Origin: Candidatus Brevifilum fermentans
GTDB lineage: Bacteria > Chloroflexota > Anaerolineae > Anaerolineales > Villigracilaceae
Direction: 5' to 3'
Length of the DNA: 63,075 nucleotides
Assembly: GCA_945877125.1 (NCBI GenBank)
Contig: CAMCQT010000011.1
Location: forward strand, 1-63,075
A model generated the notes under the pieces. That model had not been told where the DNA came from and searched no databases. It saw nothing but the letters and a program-made list of their open reading frames with translations. Below are positions 1-9,655 of the stretch, one piece after another (position 1 is the stretch's first letter; every line of letters begins with the position of its first letter). The position numbers were made by a program, and so were the translations under genes.

Positions 1-914
1 TAGAAAACACGCTGGTCACCAGGACGCCAGTCGCCGCGCGCCACCGTAATGGATTCGCCAATTAACTTTTCAAGTTTCGGCCCAAACTCCGCCCAAATGG
101 ACATCACATTTTCAGGTCCGCCGCCGAGGTTATAAACCTGCCCCGCAGACACATCAATTTTTTCAATAGCCAGATCATACGCGTTGACCAAATCGGTCAC
201 GTGCAAAATATCGCGCACCTGTTTTCCATCACCGTAGATCGTAATCGCCCGCCTCATCACAGCGGCAATGATAAACCAAGCCACCCAACCCTGGTCTTCG
301 ATGCCAAATTGGCGCGGACCATAAATACAACTCTGGCGCATTACAACAGTCGGCAGATCGTACATTCTGGCATAATCGCGCACGTATTGATCGCCCGTGC
401 CTTTGGAGCATCCGTACGGAGAATGGAAATCCAACGGCTGAGTTTCAGGACACCCCTTCACCAAATCCTTGTACCGCCAGCGAGTCGCTTCCTCGGTCAG
501 TTCAACATCATCCATCCCGCCGTAGACCTTATTAGTGGAGGCATAAATAAAAATCGGATTTCTACCCGACAAACGCGCGGCCTCAAGCACATTAAATGTA
601 CCCAACGCATTGCATTCAAAATCGTCGCGCGGATTAATGACCGACGTAGTCACAGCCACCTGACCCGCCAAATGCACGATCACATCTGCACCTTTAGCTG
701 AATCAGCGATCCTATCGGCATCGCGCACATCCCCAACAATTACATCGAAAGCAGTTTCCCCAAACTCCTGCTTCAACCAGTCGAGGTTACGAGGCGCACC
801 CGCACGCGCAAAATTATCATAAATGGTCACCTGCTCACCGCGTTTCAACAAACGATGAACATAATTTGAACCGATAAACCCGGCACCGCCGGTGATGAGA
901 TATTTTTTAGCCAT
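1..914 (-). CDS. NAD-dependent epimerase, CDP-paratose 2-epimerase-like (3' end cut by window)
   Basis: About 304 residues are visible and the frame stays open to base 1. The N-terminus reads MAKKYLITGGAGFIGSNYV, the Rossmann GxxGxxG motif of extended short-chain dehydrogenases. Further on, YASTNKVYGG, SPYGCSKGTGDQY (catalytic Tyr-xxx-Lys) and SCIYGPRQFGIEDQGWVA match the CDP-paratose/CDP-tyvelose epimerase subgroup well, and RPGDQRVF sits at the edge. The expected reaction is C2 epimerisation of a nucleotide-linked deoxysugar for surface glycans; the true substrate cannot be read. The ATG overlaps the stop of the upstream flippase-like gene by one base (TAATG), so the two are probably translated together. 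No CDP-sugar dehydratase is visible, but the operon continues beyond the window. Confidence 0.88.
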   Translation of the reverse strand, partial: MAKKYLITGGAGFIGSNYVHRLLKRGEQVTIYDNFARAGAPRNLDWLKQEFGETAFDVIVGDVRDADRIADSAKGADVIVHLAGQVAVTTSVINPRDDFECNALGTFNVLEAARLSGRNPIFIYASTNKVYGGMDDVELTEEATRWRYKDLVKGCPETQPLDFHSPYGCSKGTGDQYVRDYARMYDLPTVVMRQSCIYGPRQFGIEDQGWVAWFIIAAVMRRAITIYGDGKQVRDILHVTDLVNAYDLAIEKIDVSAGQVYNLGGGPENVMSIWAEFGPKLEKLIGESITVARGDWRPGDQRVF

Positions 915-1942
915 TATAAATTTACCTCCTCAGAATTTTCTACATTTTGTTTGCTTCTCATATTCATCAACTGCTGATAAACACCCGAAAGGGTCTGCCC
1001 TTCGCGCATCAGCCCAATGCCGCCGATCACACCGCTGTTGAGATAATTATATAAACGCATGGTCAACGCCGCAGCAAGAGCCGTGGACTGGTCATGGGTA
1101 AATACGAACAAAGCCGCGCTAACTGCCCCTTCAAAAGTACCAACTCCGCCCGGCAAAGCAGGGATCGCTCCGCCAAACGCAGCCGCACCCAAAATGAACA
1201 AAGTCCACTCAGGACGAGCTTGAGGGAAGAAAGCCAGCGTGATCAAATAATAAGCGGCAAGAGCCATAAGCCAGTTTAAGCTCATCCAAAACAAAAAGCG
1301 GATAAAGAGCCATCCATTCGTAAGCACACCCAGTCCATCCAAAAACGGCTCAAGGAAACTGCCGCCAAATTTATGAAGGACGTGCCAACGCGCACTGAGC
1401 TTATGGAAGGTATCCAACGCCCATTTGTTATTGCGAGCCAGCACATACATCATCACGAGCCCCAAAATAACCACAACCCCCACAACATAACCGATCTTTG
1501 CAGAACCTTGAGAGTCTGCCACGTATGGCAAAGCCGCCAGTAATATCGCGGCAGAGAAAGCCAGGTCAACGACACGTTCAATGATGATGGTGGGTAAAAT
1601 CTCGCTGAAAGTCATCCCCGATTTTCGGCTGAGAAGAAAGGCGCGCCCAAGTTCGCCGAGGCGGAAGGGTAAAAAATTATTGAGCAAGTAGCCTTCGCCC
1701 GCTGAAAAAAGCACATCCATGTACTTTGGCTTGTCGCGCAACAATGTCTGCCAGACCTTCGCGCGCACAAACAACCACAAAAACGACAGGACGATTGAGC
1801 CTGAAAGAATACGATAATTCGCAGTGCGGATCGCATTCCACGTGGTTTTGAAATCAACAAAATAGAAGAGCGCCGCGATCAAGGCGATACTGACCAAGGC
1901 GCCGGGGAGCCATTGTTTTGAGTTTTTAATAAATTTCGACAT
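914..1942 (-). CDS. Lysylphosphatidylglycerol synthase TM-region / UPF0104 membrane protein
   Basis: A 342-residue polytopic protein with about eight hydrophobic segments. Family hallmarks are NNFLPFRLGELGRAFLL near residue 90 and IPALPGGVGTFEGAVSAAL near 255, typical of the flippase-like membrane domain of MprF that also occurs alone. Stand-alone members are often found with glycan and lipid biosynthesis genes and are thought to move lipid-linked substrates; aminoacyl transfer is unlikely because the C-terminal synthase domain is absent. It overlaps the epimerase start by one base, so a role in surface glycolipid formation is a reasonable inference. It starts just downstream of an 18-bp perfect hairpin separating it from lepA. 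Confidence 0.85.
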   Translation of the reverse strand: MSKFIKNSKQWLPGALVSIALIAALFYFVDFKTTWNAIRTANYRILSGSIVLSFLWLFVRAKVWQTLLRDKPKYMDVLFSAGEGYLLNNFLPFRLGELGRAFLLSRKSGMTFSEILPTIIIERVVDLAFSAAILLAALPYVADSQGSAKIGYVVGVVVILGLVMMYVLARNNKWALDTFHKLSARWHVLHKFGGSFLEPFLDGLGVLTNGWLFIRFLFWMSLNWLMALAAYYLITLAFFPQARPEWTLFILGAAAFGGAIPALPGGVGTFEGAVSAALFVFTHDQSTALAAALTMRLYNYLNSGVIGGIGLMREGQTLSGVYQQLMNMRSKQNVENSEEVNL

Positions 1943-1962
1943 GGGGTTTAATTACCAATCAC

Positions 1963-2004
1963 CAATCACCAATTACAAATCACGTAATTTGTAATTGGTG
2001 ATTG
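1963..2004. repeat. 18-bp perfect inverted repeat between lepA and the flippase-like gene
   Basis: CAATCACCAATTACAAAT (1963-1980) is followed after a 6-base loop by its exact reverse complement (1987-2004). Direct repeats of CCAATCA precede it. It may end the lepA transcript, but lacks a clear T-run; it resembles a dispersed repeat more than a classical terminator. Confidence 0.7.
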
Positions 2005-2006
2005 AA

Positions 2007-3806
2007 TTAATCATCATCGAGTTTTAACACAGCCATGAAGGCGTCCTGTGGGATCTCCACATTGCCGACCATCTTCATGCGTTTCTTGCCCTTCTTTTGT
2101 TTCTCGAGCAATTTCTTCTTACGGGAAATGTCGCCGCCGTAACATTTTGCAAGGACATCCTTGCGTGTGGCTTTGACATTCGCGCGCGAAATAATGCGCC
2201 CGCCTGCAGAGGCTTGCACAGCCACATCAAATAACTGGCGCGGAATCAATTCCTTAAGTTTGGTGATGAGACGCTGTCCCTTATGGAACGCATCCTTCTC
2301 GTGGACAATCGCCGCGAGCGCATCGACAGGTTCGCCATTGACGAGGATTTCCAGCTTCTGCAATTTGTCGGCGCGATATTCGAGGAATTGATAATCGAGC
2401 GAGGCATAGCCTTTGGTGCGTGACTTCAACAGATCGAAGAAGTCAATAATAATTTCAGAGAGCGGAATTTCAAAATCAAGTTGTACGCGATGCGGTGCGG
2501 GATATTCCTGTTTCTTGAAAATGCCGCGACGTTTGATGACCAGTTCCATGATGGGACCGTAATAATCAGTCGGCGTGATGATCTCGATGTTCATCCACGG
2601 TTCGCGCACTTCGACGATCTTGCTTGGGTCGGGCAACTCGGCGGGCGAGTCTACGGTGACAACTTTGTCGCCGATCATCAATACTTCATATTCCACCGAA
2701 GGCGCAGTGAAAAGCACATCCAGGTCATATTCGCGTTCGATGCGTTCCTGAATAATTTCCATGTGGAATAAACCGAGGAAACCAGCGCGGAAACCAAACC
2801 CCAGCGCCTGTGAGGTTTCGGGTTGGAATGTCAATGAAGCGTCGTTCAATTGCAACTTGTCCAACGACTCGCGCAGAGAACTGTAATCTTCCGCGTCAAC
2901 GGGATAAATACCCGCGAAAACCATCGGCTTGGGGACGTGGTAGCCGGGCAATGCTTCATCAGCAGGCGCGGCTGCGAGCGTGATCGTGTCGCCCACGCGG
3001 CATTCATGCACGGTCTTGAATCCCGTAGCGATGTAACCTACCTCGCCAGAGCCGAGCATTTCCACAGGCTGCATACCCGGCACAAAGATGCCAATTTCAA
3101 CGGGACGCAGATCCAATTTGGTGGCGAGCATCCTCAGCACATCGGTGGATTTGATTTTGCCTTCCATGATGCGGACGTACGCGATGACGCCTTTGTACGA
3201 ATCGTAATGCGCGTCGAAGATCAGCGCGCGGACGGGTTTGTCATCTACATCCTTGGGAGGCGGCACACGTTTGACGATCTCCTCGAGGATTTGGTCGATG
3301 TTGATGCCTTCCTTGGCGGAGACGCGCAGAACCGCATCAGGATCAACCCCGAGCAGGGAGCCTACATCCTCAGCCACTTCGTCGGGACGGGCTGAGGGGA
3401 GATCAATTTTATTGATAACGGGAACAATTGTCAGGTCGGCTTCGAGCGCCTGATAGAGATTCGCCAAAGTCTGAGCTTCGATCCCCTGAGTCGCATCCAC
3501 CACCAAAATCGCGCCTTCGCAGGCTTTGAGCGCGCGGCTGACTTCGTAGCCGAAGTCCACATGCCCAGGTGTGTCGATCAGGTTCATCTCATAGCGTTGA
3601 TTAGCTTGTGAAGTGTAAAACATGCGGACAGCCGAGGACTTGATGGTGACGCCTTTTTCGCGTTCGAGGTCCATGCTATCGAGCGCCTGCTCGGTCATGT
3701 CGCGCTCAGAGATGGCGCCTGTTAATTGAAGCAGGCGGTCTGCAAGCGTGGATTTGCCATGGTCAACATGGGCGATAATACAGAAATTACGGATGTGGTC
3801 AGTCAT
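2007..3806 (-). CDS. lepA: Elongation factor 4 (LepA), ribosome-associated GTPase
   Basis: 599 residues, the usual LepA length. G1 is AHVDHGKSTLADRLL near residue 13, G3 is DTPGHVDFGYEVSRAL near 80, G4 is NKIDLPSA near 134. The C-terminal LepA-specific domain ends in a lysine-rich stretch (KQKKGKKRMKMVGNVEIPQ) typical of the family. It back-translocates or remodels stalled ribosomes in the cytoplasm. The minus strand has TATACT 11 bases before the ATG and no Shine-Dalgarno sequence, so translation is probably leaderless or nearly so. All GTPase motifs are intact. Confidence 0.98.
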   Translation of the reverse strand: MTDHIRNFCIIAHVDHGKSTLADRLLQLTGAISERDMTEQALDSMDLEREKGVTIKSSAVRMFYTSQANQRYEMNLIDTPGHVDFGYEVSRALKACEGAILVVDATQGIEAQTLANLYQALEADLTIVPVINKIDLPSARPDEVAEDVGSLLGVDPDAVLRVSAKEGINIDQILEEIVKRVPPPKDVDDKPVRALIFDAHYDSYKGVIAYVRIMEGKIKSTDVLRMLATKLDLRPVEIGIFVPGMQPVEMLGSGEVGYIATGFKTVHECRVGDTITLAAAPADEALPGYHVPKPMVFAGIYPVDAEDYSSLRESLDKLQLNDASLTFQPETSQALGFGFRAGFLGLFHMEIIQERIEREYDLDVLFTAPSVEYEVLMIGDKVVTVDSPAELPDPSKIVEVREPWMNIEIITPTDYYGPIMELVIKRRGIFKKQEYPAPHRVQLDFEIPLSEIIIDFFDLLKSRTKGYASLDYQFLEYRADKLQKLEILVNGEPVDALAAIVHEKDAFHKGQRLITKLKELIPRQLFDVAVQASAGGRIISRANVKATRKDVLAKCYGGDISRKKKLLEKQKKGKKRMKMVGNVEIPQDAFMAVLKLDDD

Positions 3807-3817
3807 ATGCGGGGCAA

Positions 3818-3823
3818 AGTATA
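3818..3823 (-). promoter_or_regulatory. Putative -10 element of lepA (TATACT)
   Basis: TATACT on the minus strand ends 11 bases before the lepA ATG, leaving almost no 5' leader. No purine-rich ribosome binding site lies between. One of a set of similar arrangements in this window. Confidence 0.5.
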
Positions 3824-3833
3824 CCCGATTAAA

Positions 3834-3872
3834 AAGTGACAGTCACCTTCGCGAAGCGGGTGACTGTCACTT
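3834..3872. repeat. Inverted repeat with 14-bp arms, GTGACAGTCACC type
   Basis: AAGTGACAGTCACC (3834-3847) pairs with GGTGACTGTCACTT (3859-3872) around an 11-base loop that contains TTCGCGAA. A degenerate second copy lies at 21719-21762 downstream of the hsdR promoter region. On the minus strand it follows the TIR gene and may help end its transcript. Confidence 0.7.
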
Positions 3873-3887
3873 CCAAACTTTTTTGTT

Positions 3888-5486
3888 TTATTTCTTCGCA
3901 GGGAACCAGTGTTTTACATCGCGCCTGTTTCTGAGGAAGATAAGACCTGTGACGGCGATACCAAGATAATAAACGTATTGAATATAAACAATAAAGTTAC
4001 CGCCAACATCCACGCCAAGTTGGGACGCTAACGCATCGGCTACTGCACCGTCCAACTGTTTCTGCCATAGTGTCAGGAGCCCCAACCCAACAACTCCAAA
4101 AAGAATGGTCCACAAGTTGGAAAAAAAGCCCTTTCGGCTGGTCAATCCGTTCACTATGAAATAGGTAAGCCCAAGGAATAGAATGATATTCGCTGTAAAT
4201 TCAACAAATATGTTGAGTGGCAGAGTATCTCGCAAGTCGACCAGATAATGCAAAGCGGAGCCAATATTGACCACAGCTAGAAAGATAATAAAGTAATAAA
4301 TAGCAGTGATCGTAGGTGAATAAACTGCCTGGGAACTGACAGGCCGCATCCCCAGTGACTTAAGCAGCGCTTTGGGGTCTGGCAGCAACTGGGCAATCGT
4401 ATCGAGCCCGCGCACACCGGGTCGAAAATCGATCCACTGGATCTTGGATAATTTTTTCGAAATATTGTTATTGGTCTGTACCAAAATCGGGAAAAGCATT
4501 TGGCTTTCAGGACTGGCTTCGGTATCTGACTTGAACTGCGAAATGAGCGCAAAAACCGCCTTTGCTTCCTGAATTGTATCCACCTGGGGATGCCCATATT
4601 TCTTGAGCACAGCGATCAGGTCTTCAGCAATGACGCGATCCTGAAAGACATAATCCACATAAAAAGGGATGGGGGCGGGATTTTGAATCTTTGGATCCTG
4701 TGGATTAATATATTTGGGGATGATCGCTTCTGGTCTGCCCCATCTTTGCATGGCAGGAGAACGGAGAACAAAGAGCAGGGTCAACCCGAAAATAAGACTT
4801 GGCAAAAAAAGCTGATCAGTTAATAACACTGATAAAAGATCAAAATCTGCATCGGAATTATTTAAAGAAAAAATAAATACTGAAAGCAGGGAGGCAAGCG
4901 GTAATGCCGCCAAAGCAGCTTGCACATGTGTGAAATTAAAATTGCGTTTGTATATCTTATAAGGGAGCGGAATCAAAACCAGTGGAATAAACAAGGTCCA
5001 CCACTCGTAAGCCGATAGAATCGCCACCACCATGCTAATCACAAAAGCAACCCAGACAATCCACGGGGCTTTAAAACCCGTTTCTGGCACAGGGTGTTCT
5101 TCCTGAATCGGTTGTTTCAGTTGCGAGAATAATTCTGCCAGCCCCGCTTTATAACTACCGCGGAAATCAACCCACTCGTATTGTTCCAACTCTTTGGGTA
5201 AATCCACTGCTTCAAAGATCAGGAGAATGACACGCTTCTTCATATCCAAAAAGTGACGCCATTCCAAAGCCACATATTCCGATGCAAGCGCAGCCTTGGA
5301 GACCACCAGCAGAACAGTATCCGCCTCGTTCAAGCCTTTATCGATCTGCACATTCCATGGAGTGCCGGGAATCAACGCGCGATAATCGAGCCAAACGTTG
5401 TAATTTTCGCCTTCCAGCTTGCTCACCAGATCATCAACAAAGCCAAGTTCGCGCCGCGAATAACTCATAAAAATATTTGTGGTCAT
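3888..5486 (-). CDS. Membrane TIR-domain protein with a second degenerate TIR-like domain
   Basis: 532 residues. Residues 1-130 form a TIR domain: start TTNIFMSYSRRELGFVDDL, a BB-loop region around WLDYRALIPGTPW, and SEYVALEWRHF, where the Glu corresponds to the catalytic position of NAD-cleaving TIRs. About four membrane helices follow (roughly 145-275). A cytosolic stretch (roughly 290-390) repeats the TIR pattern, including IQWIDFRPGVRGLDTIAQLL, which parallels YEWVDFRGSYKAGLAELFSQL of the first domain, but lacks the SxxxxxE motif. About four more helices end the protein. The TIR assignment is firm; the second TIR is inferred from the internal repeat. A signalling or defence role is plausible; no partner gene sits beside it. 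Confidence 0.85.
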   Translation of the reverse strand: MTTNIFMSYSRRELGFVDDLVSKLEGENYNVWLDYRALIPGTPWNVQIDKGLNEADTVLLVVSKAALASEYVALEWRHFLDMKKRVILLIFEAVDLPKELEQYEWVDFRGSYKAGLAELFSQLKQPIQEEHPVPETGFKAPWIVWVAFVISMVVAILSAYEWWTLFIPLVLIPLPYKIYKRNFNFTHVQAALAALPLASLLSVFIFSLNNSDADFDLLSVLLTDQLFLPSLIFGLTLLFVLRSPAMQRWGRPEAIIPKYINPQDPKIQNPAPIPFYVDYVFQDRVIAEDLIAVLKKYGHPQVDTIQEAKAVFALISQFKSDTEASPESQMLFPILVQTNNNISKKLSKIQWIDFRPGVRGLDTIAQLLPDPKALLKSLGMRPVSSQAVYSPTITAIYYFIIFLAVVNIGSALHYLVDLRDTLPLNIFVEFTANIILFLGLTYFIVNGLTSRKGFFSNLWTILFGVVGLGLLTLWQKQLDGAVADALASQLGVDVGGNFIVYIQYVYYLGIAVTGLIFLRNRRDVKHWFPAKK

Positions 5487-5522
5487 ATCTGCATCCTCTA
5501 GCCTAAAATATAAAATATCAGT

Positions 5523-5556
5523 AATAAAAAACGAAACCCGTCGCTGCGGGTTTCGT
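5523..5556 (-). terminator. Intrinsic terminator of acnA
   Basis: On the minus strand AAACGAAACCCG and CGGGTTTCGTTT form a stable stem with a six-base loop, followed by a T-rich run. It lies about 30 bases after the acnA stop codon. Confidence 0.8.
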
Positions 5557-5583
5557 TTCGTTCTTATCTCGTGAAGCGAAAGT

Positions 5584-8295
5584 CTACTTCACCAAATTTC
5601 TCAGCACCGTGTGCAAAATACCGCCATTGCGGAAATAATTCACCTCAACATCGGTATTCAACAGAACGGTTGCTTCGAACGCGACCACCTCGCCATTCGA
5701 TTTCTTTGCCTTGACCGTGATCTCACTTTGCGGTTTGACGCGGTCATTCAATCCTTCGATGGAGAATACTTCGCTTCCATCCAAGCCGAGAGATTCGGCG
5801 TTTTGTCCCTGAGTGAATCTCAGCGGAAGCACGCCCATGCCCACAAGGTTCGAGCGATGAATGCGCTCAAACGACTCAGCAATGACCGCCTTCACGCCTT
5901 GCAGCATGGGACCCTTCGCGGCCCAGTCACGGCTGGAGCCTGTGCCGTATTCCTTGCCCGCGAGGACAATGGACGCAACACCCGCTTCTTTATATTTCAT
6001 CGCCGCGTCGAAGATGGACATCTCCGCGCCATCGGGTTGATGTTTGGTCAGGTTGCCTTCCTTCGGCGCAACCATCACATTCTTCAAGCGGATATTCGCA
6101 AACGTGCCGCGTGCCATCACCAGGTCATTGCCGCGGCGCGTGCCGTATTGATTGAAATCCTTTGGCTGAACGCCGCGTTCCTGTAGGAATTTGCCCGCCG
6201 GAGAATCCGCGGCGATGTTGCCCGCAGGCGAGATGTGATCGGTGGTGATCGAATCGCCAAACATGCCAAGCACACGCGCATCCTTGATCTCTTGAATGGA
6301 TGGTGTATCCAATGTCAACGTCTGGAAATACGGCGGATGATGAATGTAGGTTGAGTCATCGCTCCACTCGAACAGGTCGCCTTCCTTGACCTTGATCTCC
6401 TTCCACATATCCGAGCCGGAGAACACATCTGCATATTTGGATTTGAACATCTCAGCTTTGACATTCGCCTCAATCGCTTCGCTGACTTCCTGTTGGCTGG
6501 GCCACAAATCCTTGAGATATACAGGCTGATTATTTTTGTCTGTGCCAAGCGGCTCGGTCACCAGATCAATATCTACTGTGCCGGCCAAGGCATACGCCAC
6601 CACCAGCGGAGGTGAAGCCAGATAATTCGCCTTCACCAGCGGATGCACACGTCCTTCAAAGTTTCGGTTACCAGAAATGACCGCCGCCGCGACCAAGTCA
6701 CCGCCGGTGACAGCCTTGGCAACTTCGCCCGGCAACGGACCAGAATTCCCGATACAAGTTGTGCAGCCATACGCAATGACATTGAATCCAAGCTTGGAAA
6801 GCGGCTCGATCAAGCCTGCGCTCTTAAGATATTCAGTCACAACCAGTGAGCCGGGCGCAAGCGAAGTTTTGACATACGGCTTGACGTTCAAGCCTTTTTC
6901 AACGGCTTTCTTTGCTACAAGTCCCGCCGCGATCAACACGGACGGATTGGATGTGTTCGTGCAGGATGTGATTGCCGCGATGACAACCGCGCCATGCTTC
7001 ATGATTTGGGAGCCGCCGTTTGTTCCGAAAGTCGCTTCACGATTCAAGGCATCGCCAGAGAGATCGTAGCCGCGATCTTTAATCGGGGCGGTCAATGCCT
7101 TTCGGAATGTATCCTGCATATCGGTCAGCGCGACGCGGTCTTGGGGTCGCTTGGGTCCTGCCAAAGACGGCACGACAGATGCGAGGTCAAGTTCGAGCGT
7201 GTCGGTATATTCAGGTTCGGGAGAATTCGCGTCGCGGAAGAGTCCCTGTGCGCGCATGTAGGCTTCGGTGCGATCCACTATTTCGTCGGAGCGACCCGTT
7301 AGACGCATGTAGCGCAGCGTCTCTTCATCCACTGGGAAGTAGCCCATGGTGGCGCCGTATTCGGGAGCCATGTTCGCAATCGTGGCGCGATCCGTCAGAG
7401 ACATGTTGCTGAGTCCTTCGCCAAAGAACTCGACGAATTTATCCACTACGCCTTTCTTTCTCAGCATTTGAGTCACGGTCAACACGAGGTCGGTGGCGGT
7501 CACGCCTTCATTGAGCTTGCCGAAAAGTCTGAAACCAATCACGTCGGGGAGAAGCATATCCATCGGCTGACCGAGCATGACGGCTTCGGCTTCGATGCCG
7601 CCCACGCCCCAGCCCACCACGCCCAACCCGTTAATCATGGTGGTGTGCGAATCCGTACCCACGACGGTATCGGGGAAGGCCAAAACCTCCGAGGTCTCCA
7701 AGACCTCGGAGGTTTGTTTGGTCATCACGACTTCGGCGAGATTTTCAAGGTTGACCTGATGCACAATGCCGGTCATCGGCGGCACAACGCGGAAGTTGCT
7801 GAATGCTTTTTGTCCCCACTTGAGGAACTCATAACGTTCGCGGTTGCGCAGGAATTCCATTTCGGTATTGCGGTTGAGTGCATCGGCAGTGCCGAAGAAA
7901 TCAACTTGCACCGAGTGGTCAATGACCAGATCCACCGGCACCAGCGGATTAATTTTCTTCGGGTCGCCGCCCAAACGAGCAACGGCGGCGCGCATGGCAG
8001 CCAAATCAACGACGGCGGGCACGCCCGTGAAATCCTGCATGACCACACGCGCAGGGAGGAAGGGAATTCCGGGGCGCGCGCCTTTCGGCGTCCACGCGGC
8101 GATGTTCTTCACATCAGCCTGCGTGATTTCCATGTCATTACATTGGCGGAGGGCGGCTTCAAGCACGACGCGGATCGAGTAGGGCAGTTTGCTGAGTTTG
8201 GTCAAACCAGCCTTCTCCAACGCATCGAGGCGGAAGATGATGTATTGCCTGTCTCCCACTTTCAATACATCACGGGACTTAAATAGATCTTGCAT
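5584..8295 (-). CDS. acnA: Aconitate hydratase, AcnA/IRP type
   Basis: 903 residues. It isomerises citrate to isocitrate in the TCA cycle with a 4Fe-4S cluster. Cluster and active-site motifs are present: [17 protein letters not shown] (first Cys ligand), [12 protein letters not shown] (second pair), [15 protein letters not shown], and [11 protein letters not shown] in the swivelling domain. The start is supported by AAAGGAG seven bases upstream. Between residues about 194 and 204 the protein reads [11 protein letters not shown], encoded by a complete 33-bp-type palindrome also found in intergenic regions; it sits in a loop just before the conserved PDT(V/L)VGTDSH block, so it appears to be a tolerated insertion. 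The gene is monocistronic with its own terminator. Confidence 0.98.
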   Translation of the reverse strand: MQDLFKSRDVLKVGDRQYIIFRLDALEKAGLTKLSKLPYSIRVVLEAALRQCNDMEITQADVKNIAAWTPKGARPGIPFLPARVVMQDFTGVPAVVDLAAMRAAVARLGGDPKKINPLVPVDLVIDHSVQVDFFGTADALNRNTEMEFLRNRERYEFLKWGQKAFSNFRVVPPMTGIVHQVNLENLAEVVMTKQTSEVLETSEVLAFPDTVVGTDSHTTMINGLGVVGWGVGGIEAEAVMLGQPMDMLLPDVIGFRLFGKLNEGVTATDLVLTVTQMLRKKGVVDKFVEFFGEGLSNMSLTDRATIANMAPEYGATMGYFPVDEETLRYMRLTGRSDEIVDRTEAYMRAQGLFRDANSPEPEYTDTLELDLASVVPSLAGPKRPQDRVALTDMQDTFRKALTAPIKDRGYDLSGDALNREATFGTNGGSQIMKHGAVVIAAITSCTNTSNPSVLIAAGLVAKKAVEKGLNVKPYVKTSLAPGSLVVTEYLKSAGLIEPLSKLGFNVIAYGCTTCIGNSGPLPGEVAKAVTGGDLVAAAVISGNRNFEGRVHPLVKANYLASPPLVVAYALAGTVDIDLVTEPLGTDKNNQPVYLKDLWPSQQEVSEAIEANVKAEMFKSKYADVFSGSDMWKEIKVKEGDLFEWSDDSTYIHHPPYFQTLTLDTPSIQEIKDARVLGMFGDSITTDHISPAGNIAADSPAGKFLQERGVQPKDFNQYGTRRGNDLVMARGTFANIRLKNVMVAPKEGNLTKHQPDGAEMSIFDAAMKYKEAGVASIVLAGKEYGTGSSRDWAAKGPMLQGVKAVIAESFERIHRSNLVGMGVLPLRFTQGQNAESLGLDGSEVFSIEGLNDRVKPQSEITVKAKKSNGEVVAFEATVLLNTDVEVNYFRNGGILHTVLRNLVK
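7683..7714. repeat. TSEV palindrome (REP-like) inside acnA
   Basis: AAACCTCCGAGGTCT and AGACCTCGGAGGTTT flank a 2-base loop (32 bp). Read in the acnA frame it adds a [10 protein letters not shown] peptide. It is one of six copies of this family (19200, 36734, 56630, 62162, 62461). Confidence 0.9.
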
Positions 8296-8327
8296 TTTAA
8301 TACTCCTTTGGTGATGAGGATTTCATA

Positions 8328-8350
8328 GTCACGCTTGAAGCGTGACCTAC
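8328..8350. repeat. GTCACGCT-AGCGTGAC palindrome upstream of acnA
   Basis: GTCACGCTTGAAGCGTGAC followed by CTAC. Other copies with the same CTAC tail are at 35417, 43961 and 54834. Here it lies about 30 bases upstream of the acnA start codon, within its leader or promoter region. Confidence 0.75.
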
Positions 8351-8428
8351 ACTCACACCACAACTTTGCGAAGAACCCAAAGGAGCGCCTTTGATATCCT
8401 TGATACATGTGGTGGGGTTTATATAACC

Positions 8429-8525
8429 ATGTCATTGCGAGGGCGTTCTTATTTTTTGCCCGAAGCAATCTCCAATGTAATAAGAGGTTGCTTCGTCGGG
8501 GAAAGCGCCCTCCTCGCAACGACAT
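8429..8525. repeat. ~97-bp palindromic repeat (CATTGCGAGG...CAATGAC family)
   Basis: Begins ATGTCATTGCGAGGGCG and ends with the near complement CTCGCAACGACAT; the inner parts GCCCGAAGCAATCTCC and GAGGTTGCTTCGTCGGG also pair. Related copies are at 37571, 57158 and 60225. All lie between genes. Confidence 0.85.
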
Positions 8526-8529
8526 AAAT

Positions 8530-9570
8530 CTACAACTTCATTTCCTTCTTAAGCGACTCAACCAGCTTTGTTTTTTCGTCATCATTCAAAAAGGATGCCT
8601 GTGCCGCGTTCAACACACTTTGCTTTAGAACGCTCATCGGTACGTTTAATTTTTCGCAGACATGCTGATATTCATGCGAGAGCGTAATGCGCGAAACACT
8701 CGGATCATCGGTATTGATCGTTACATTCAGACCTGCCGCGATCATGCTCGGCAGGGGATGCAACGGCAGCGACCTGACCACCCCCGATTGATAATTGCTC
8801 GTCACGCACACTTCAAAGACCGTGCCGCGTTCCTTCGCCAGCGCCACAACACTTTCATCTTCCATCACACGTACACCGTGACCAATGCGCTCGGCGCCCA
8901 GATTTAGAATTGCATCGCGCACGTTCTCCGCGCCGCCCCACTCACCGGCATGGATGGTGACATGCAGTCCGGTTTGTTTTGCTTCCTTGAAAATTCCTTG
9001 AAACGGATCAGACTTAAACTCCGCTTCGTTGCCAGCCAGATCAATGCCAACCAGTCCATCTTTGATATATTCCATCGCCAGCCAGGCCACCTGCTCGGCA
9101 AGTTCGGGACTTTCGTGACGGTTGACCGATGCGATCAAGCCCACTTTTATTTTATATTTCGTTGCGGCTTCCTGCGCGCTTTTCACCACCCAGTCCATTA
9201 CATCGTGCAGCGGAAAACCCTCAGCGCGGCTTAAAGCCACGGGTGTAAACCTCAGCTCAAGGTAGCAGATATTATCGTGCGCCGCATCCTCCACGGCTTC
9301 ACGGGTCACGCGGTCGATCACATCGGGCGATTTATAAAAAAGGCGTAGTGTTTTGAATTTATCGAGGAAGTTTGTGAAGGTCAGCGGGTCCTGGTCTTGC
9401 ACTTGCACCAGTCCGCTTAAATTGAACATACTGATGGGAACCGTCACCCCATGTTGACGCGCAATATCCAGCATCGTTGTCAGACGCAGAGAACCTTCCA
9501 AATGGCGGTGTAATTCCACCTTTGGAAGAGAGAAGAATTGATTCAACGGAGTGGTTTCGTCGCGCAACAA
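8530..9570 (-). CDS. add: Adenosine deaminase
   Basis: 346 residues, normal for the family. LPKVELHRHLEGSLR supplies the first metal-binding HxH, HAGEWGG the third metal His, GHGVRVMED the catalytic region and NTDDPSVS the zinc/base-contacting Asp pair. It deaminates adenosine to inosine in purine salvage. The first codon is TTG, preceded by AGAGG at a good distance, with MLRDETTPLNQFFSLPKVE leading straight into the conserved N-terminus. Upstream lie two nested inverted repeats with no room for a longer leader. Confidence 0.95.
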   Translation of the reverse strand: MLRDETTPLNQFFSLPKVELHRHLEGSLRLTTMLDIARQHGVTVPISMFNLSGLVQVQDQDPLTFTNFLDKFKTLRLFYKSPDVIDRVTREAVEDAAHDNICYLELRFTPVALSRAEGFPLHDVMDWVVKSAQEAATKYKIKVGLIASVNRHESPELAEQVAWLAMEYIKDGLVGIDLAGNEAEFKSDPFQGIFKEAKQTGLHVTIHAGEWGGAENVRDAILNLGAERIGHGVRVMEDESVVALAKERGTVFEVCVTSNYQSGVVRSLPLHPLPSMIAAGLNVTINTDDPSVSRITLSHEYQHVCEKLNVPMSVLKQSVLNAAQASFLNDDEKTKLVESLKKEMKL

Positions 9571-9573
9571 TCT

Positions 9574-9655
9574 GCCTCTAAAGTTTCATGCCTATCCGAA
9601 TAATGGAATGTGGACTTTAGTCCGCGCTCCATTATTCGGATAGTGCCCTAGAGGC
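9574..9655. repeat. Nested inverted repeat upstream of add
   Basis: Outer arms GCCTCTA and TAGAGGC (7 bp) enclose inner arms CTATCCGAATAATGGA and TCCATTATTCGGATAG (16 bp, perfect) around a 20-base loop. It overlaps the ribosome binding region of add, so it could influence its expression. Confidence 0.75.

Noticed and set aside
7468-8286. 272-codon open frame opposite acnA
   Set aside because: Histidine-rich shadow of the acnA coding strand, without start signals; acnA is certain there.
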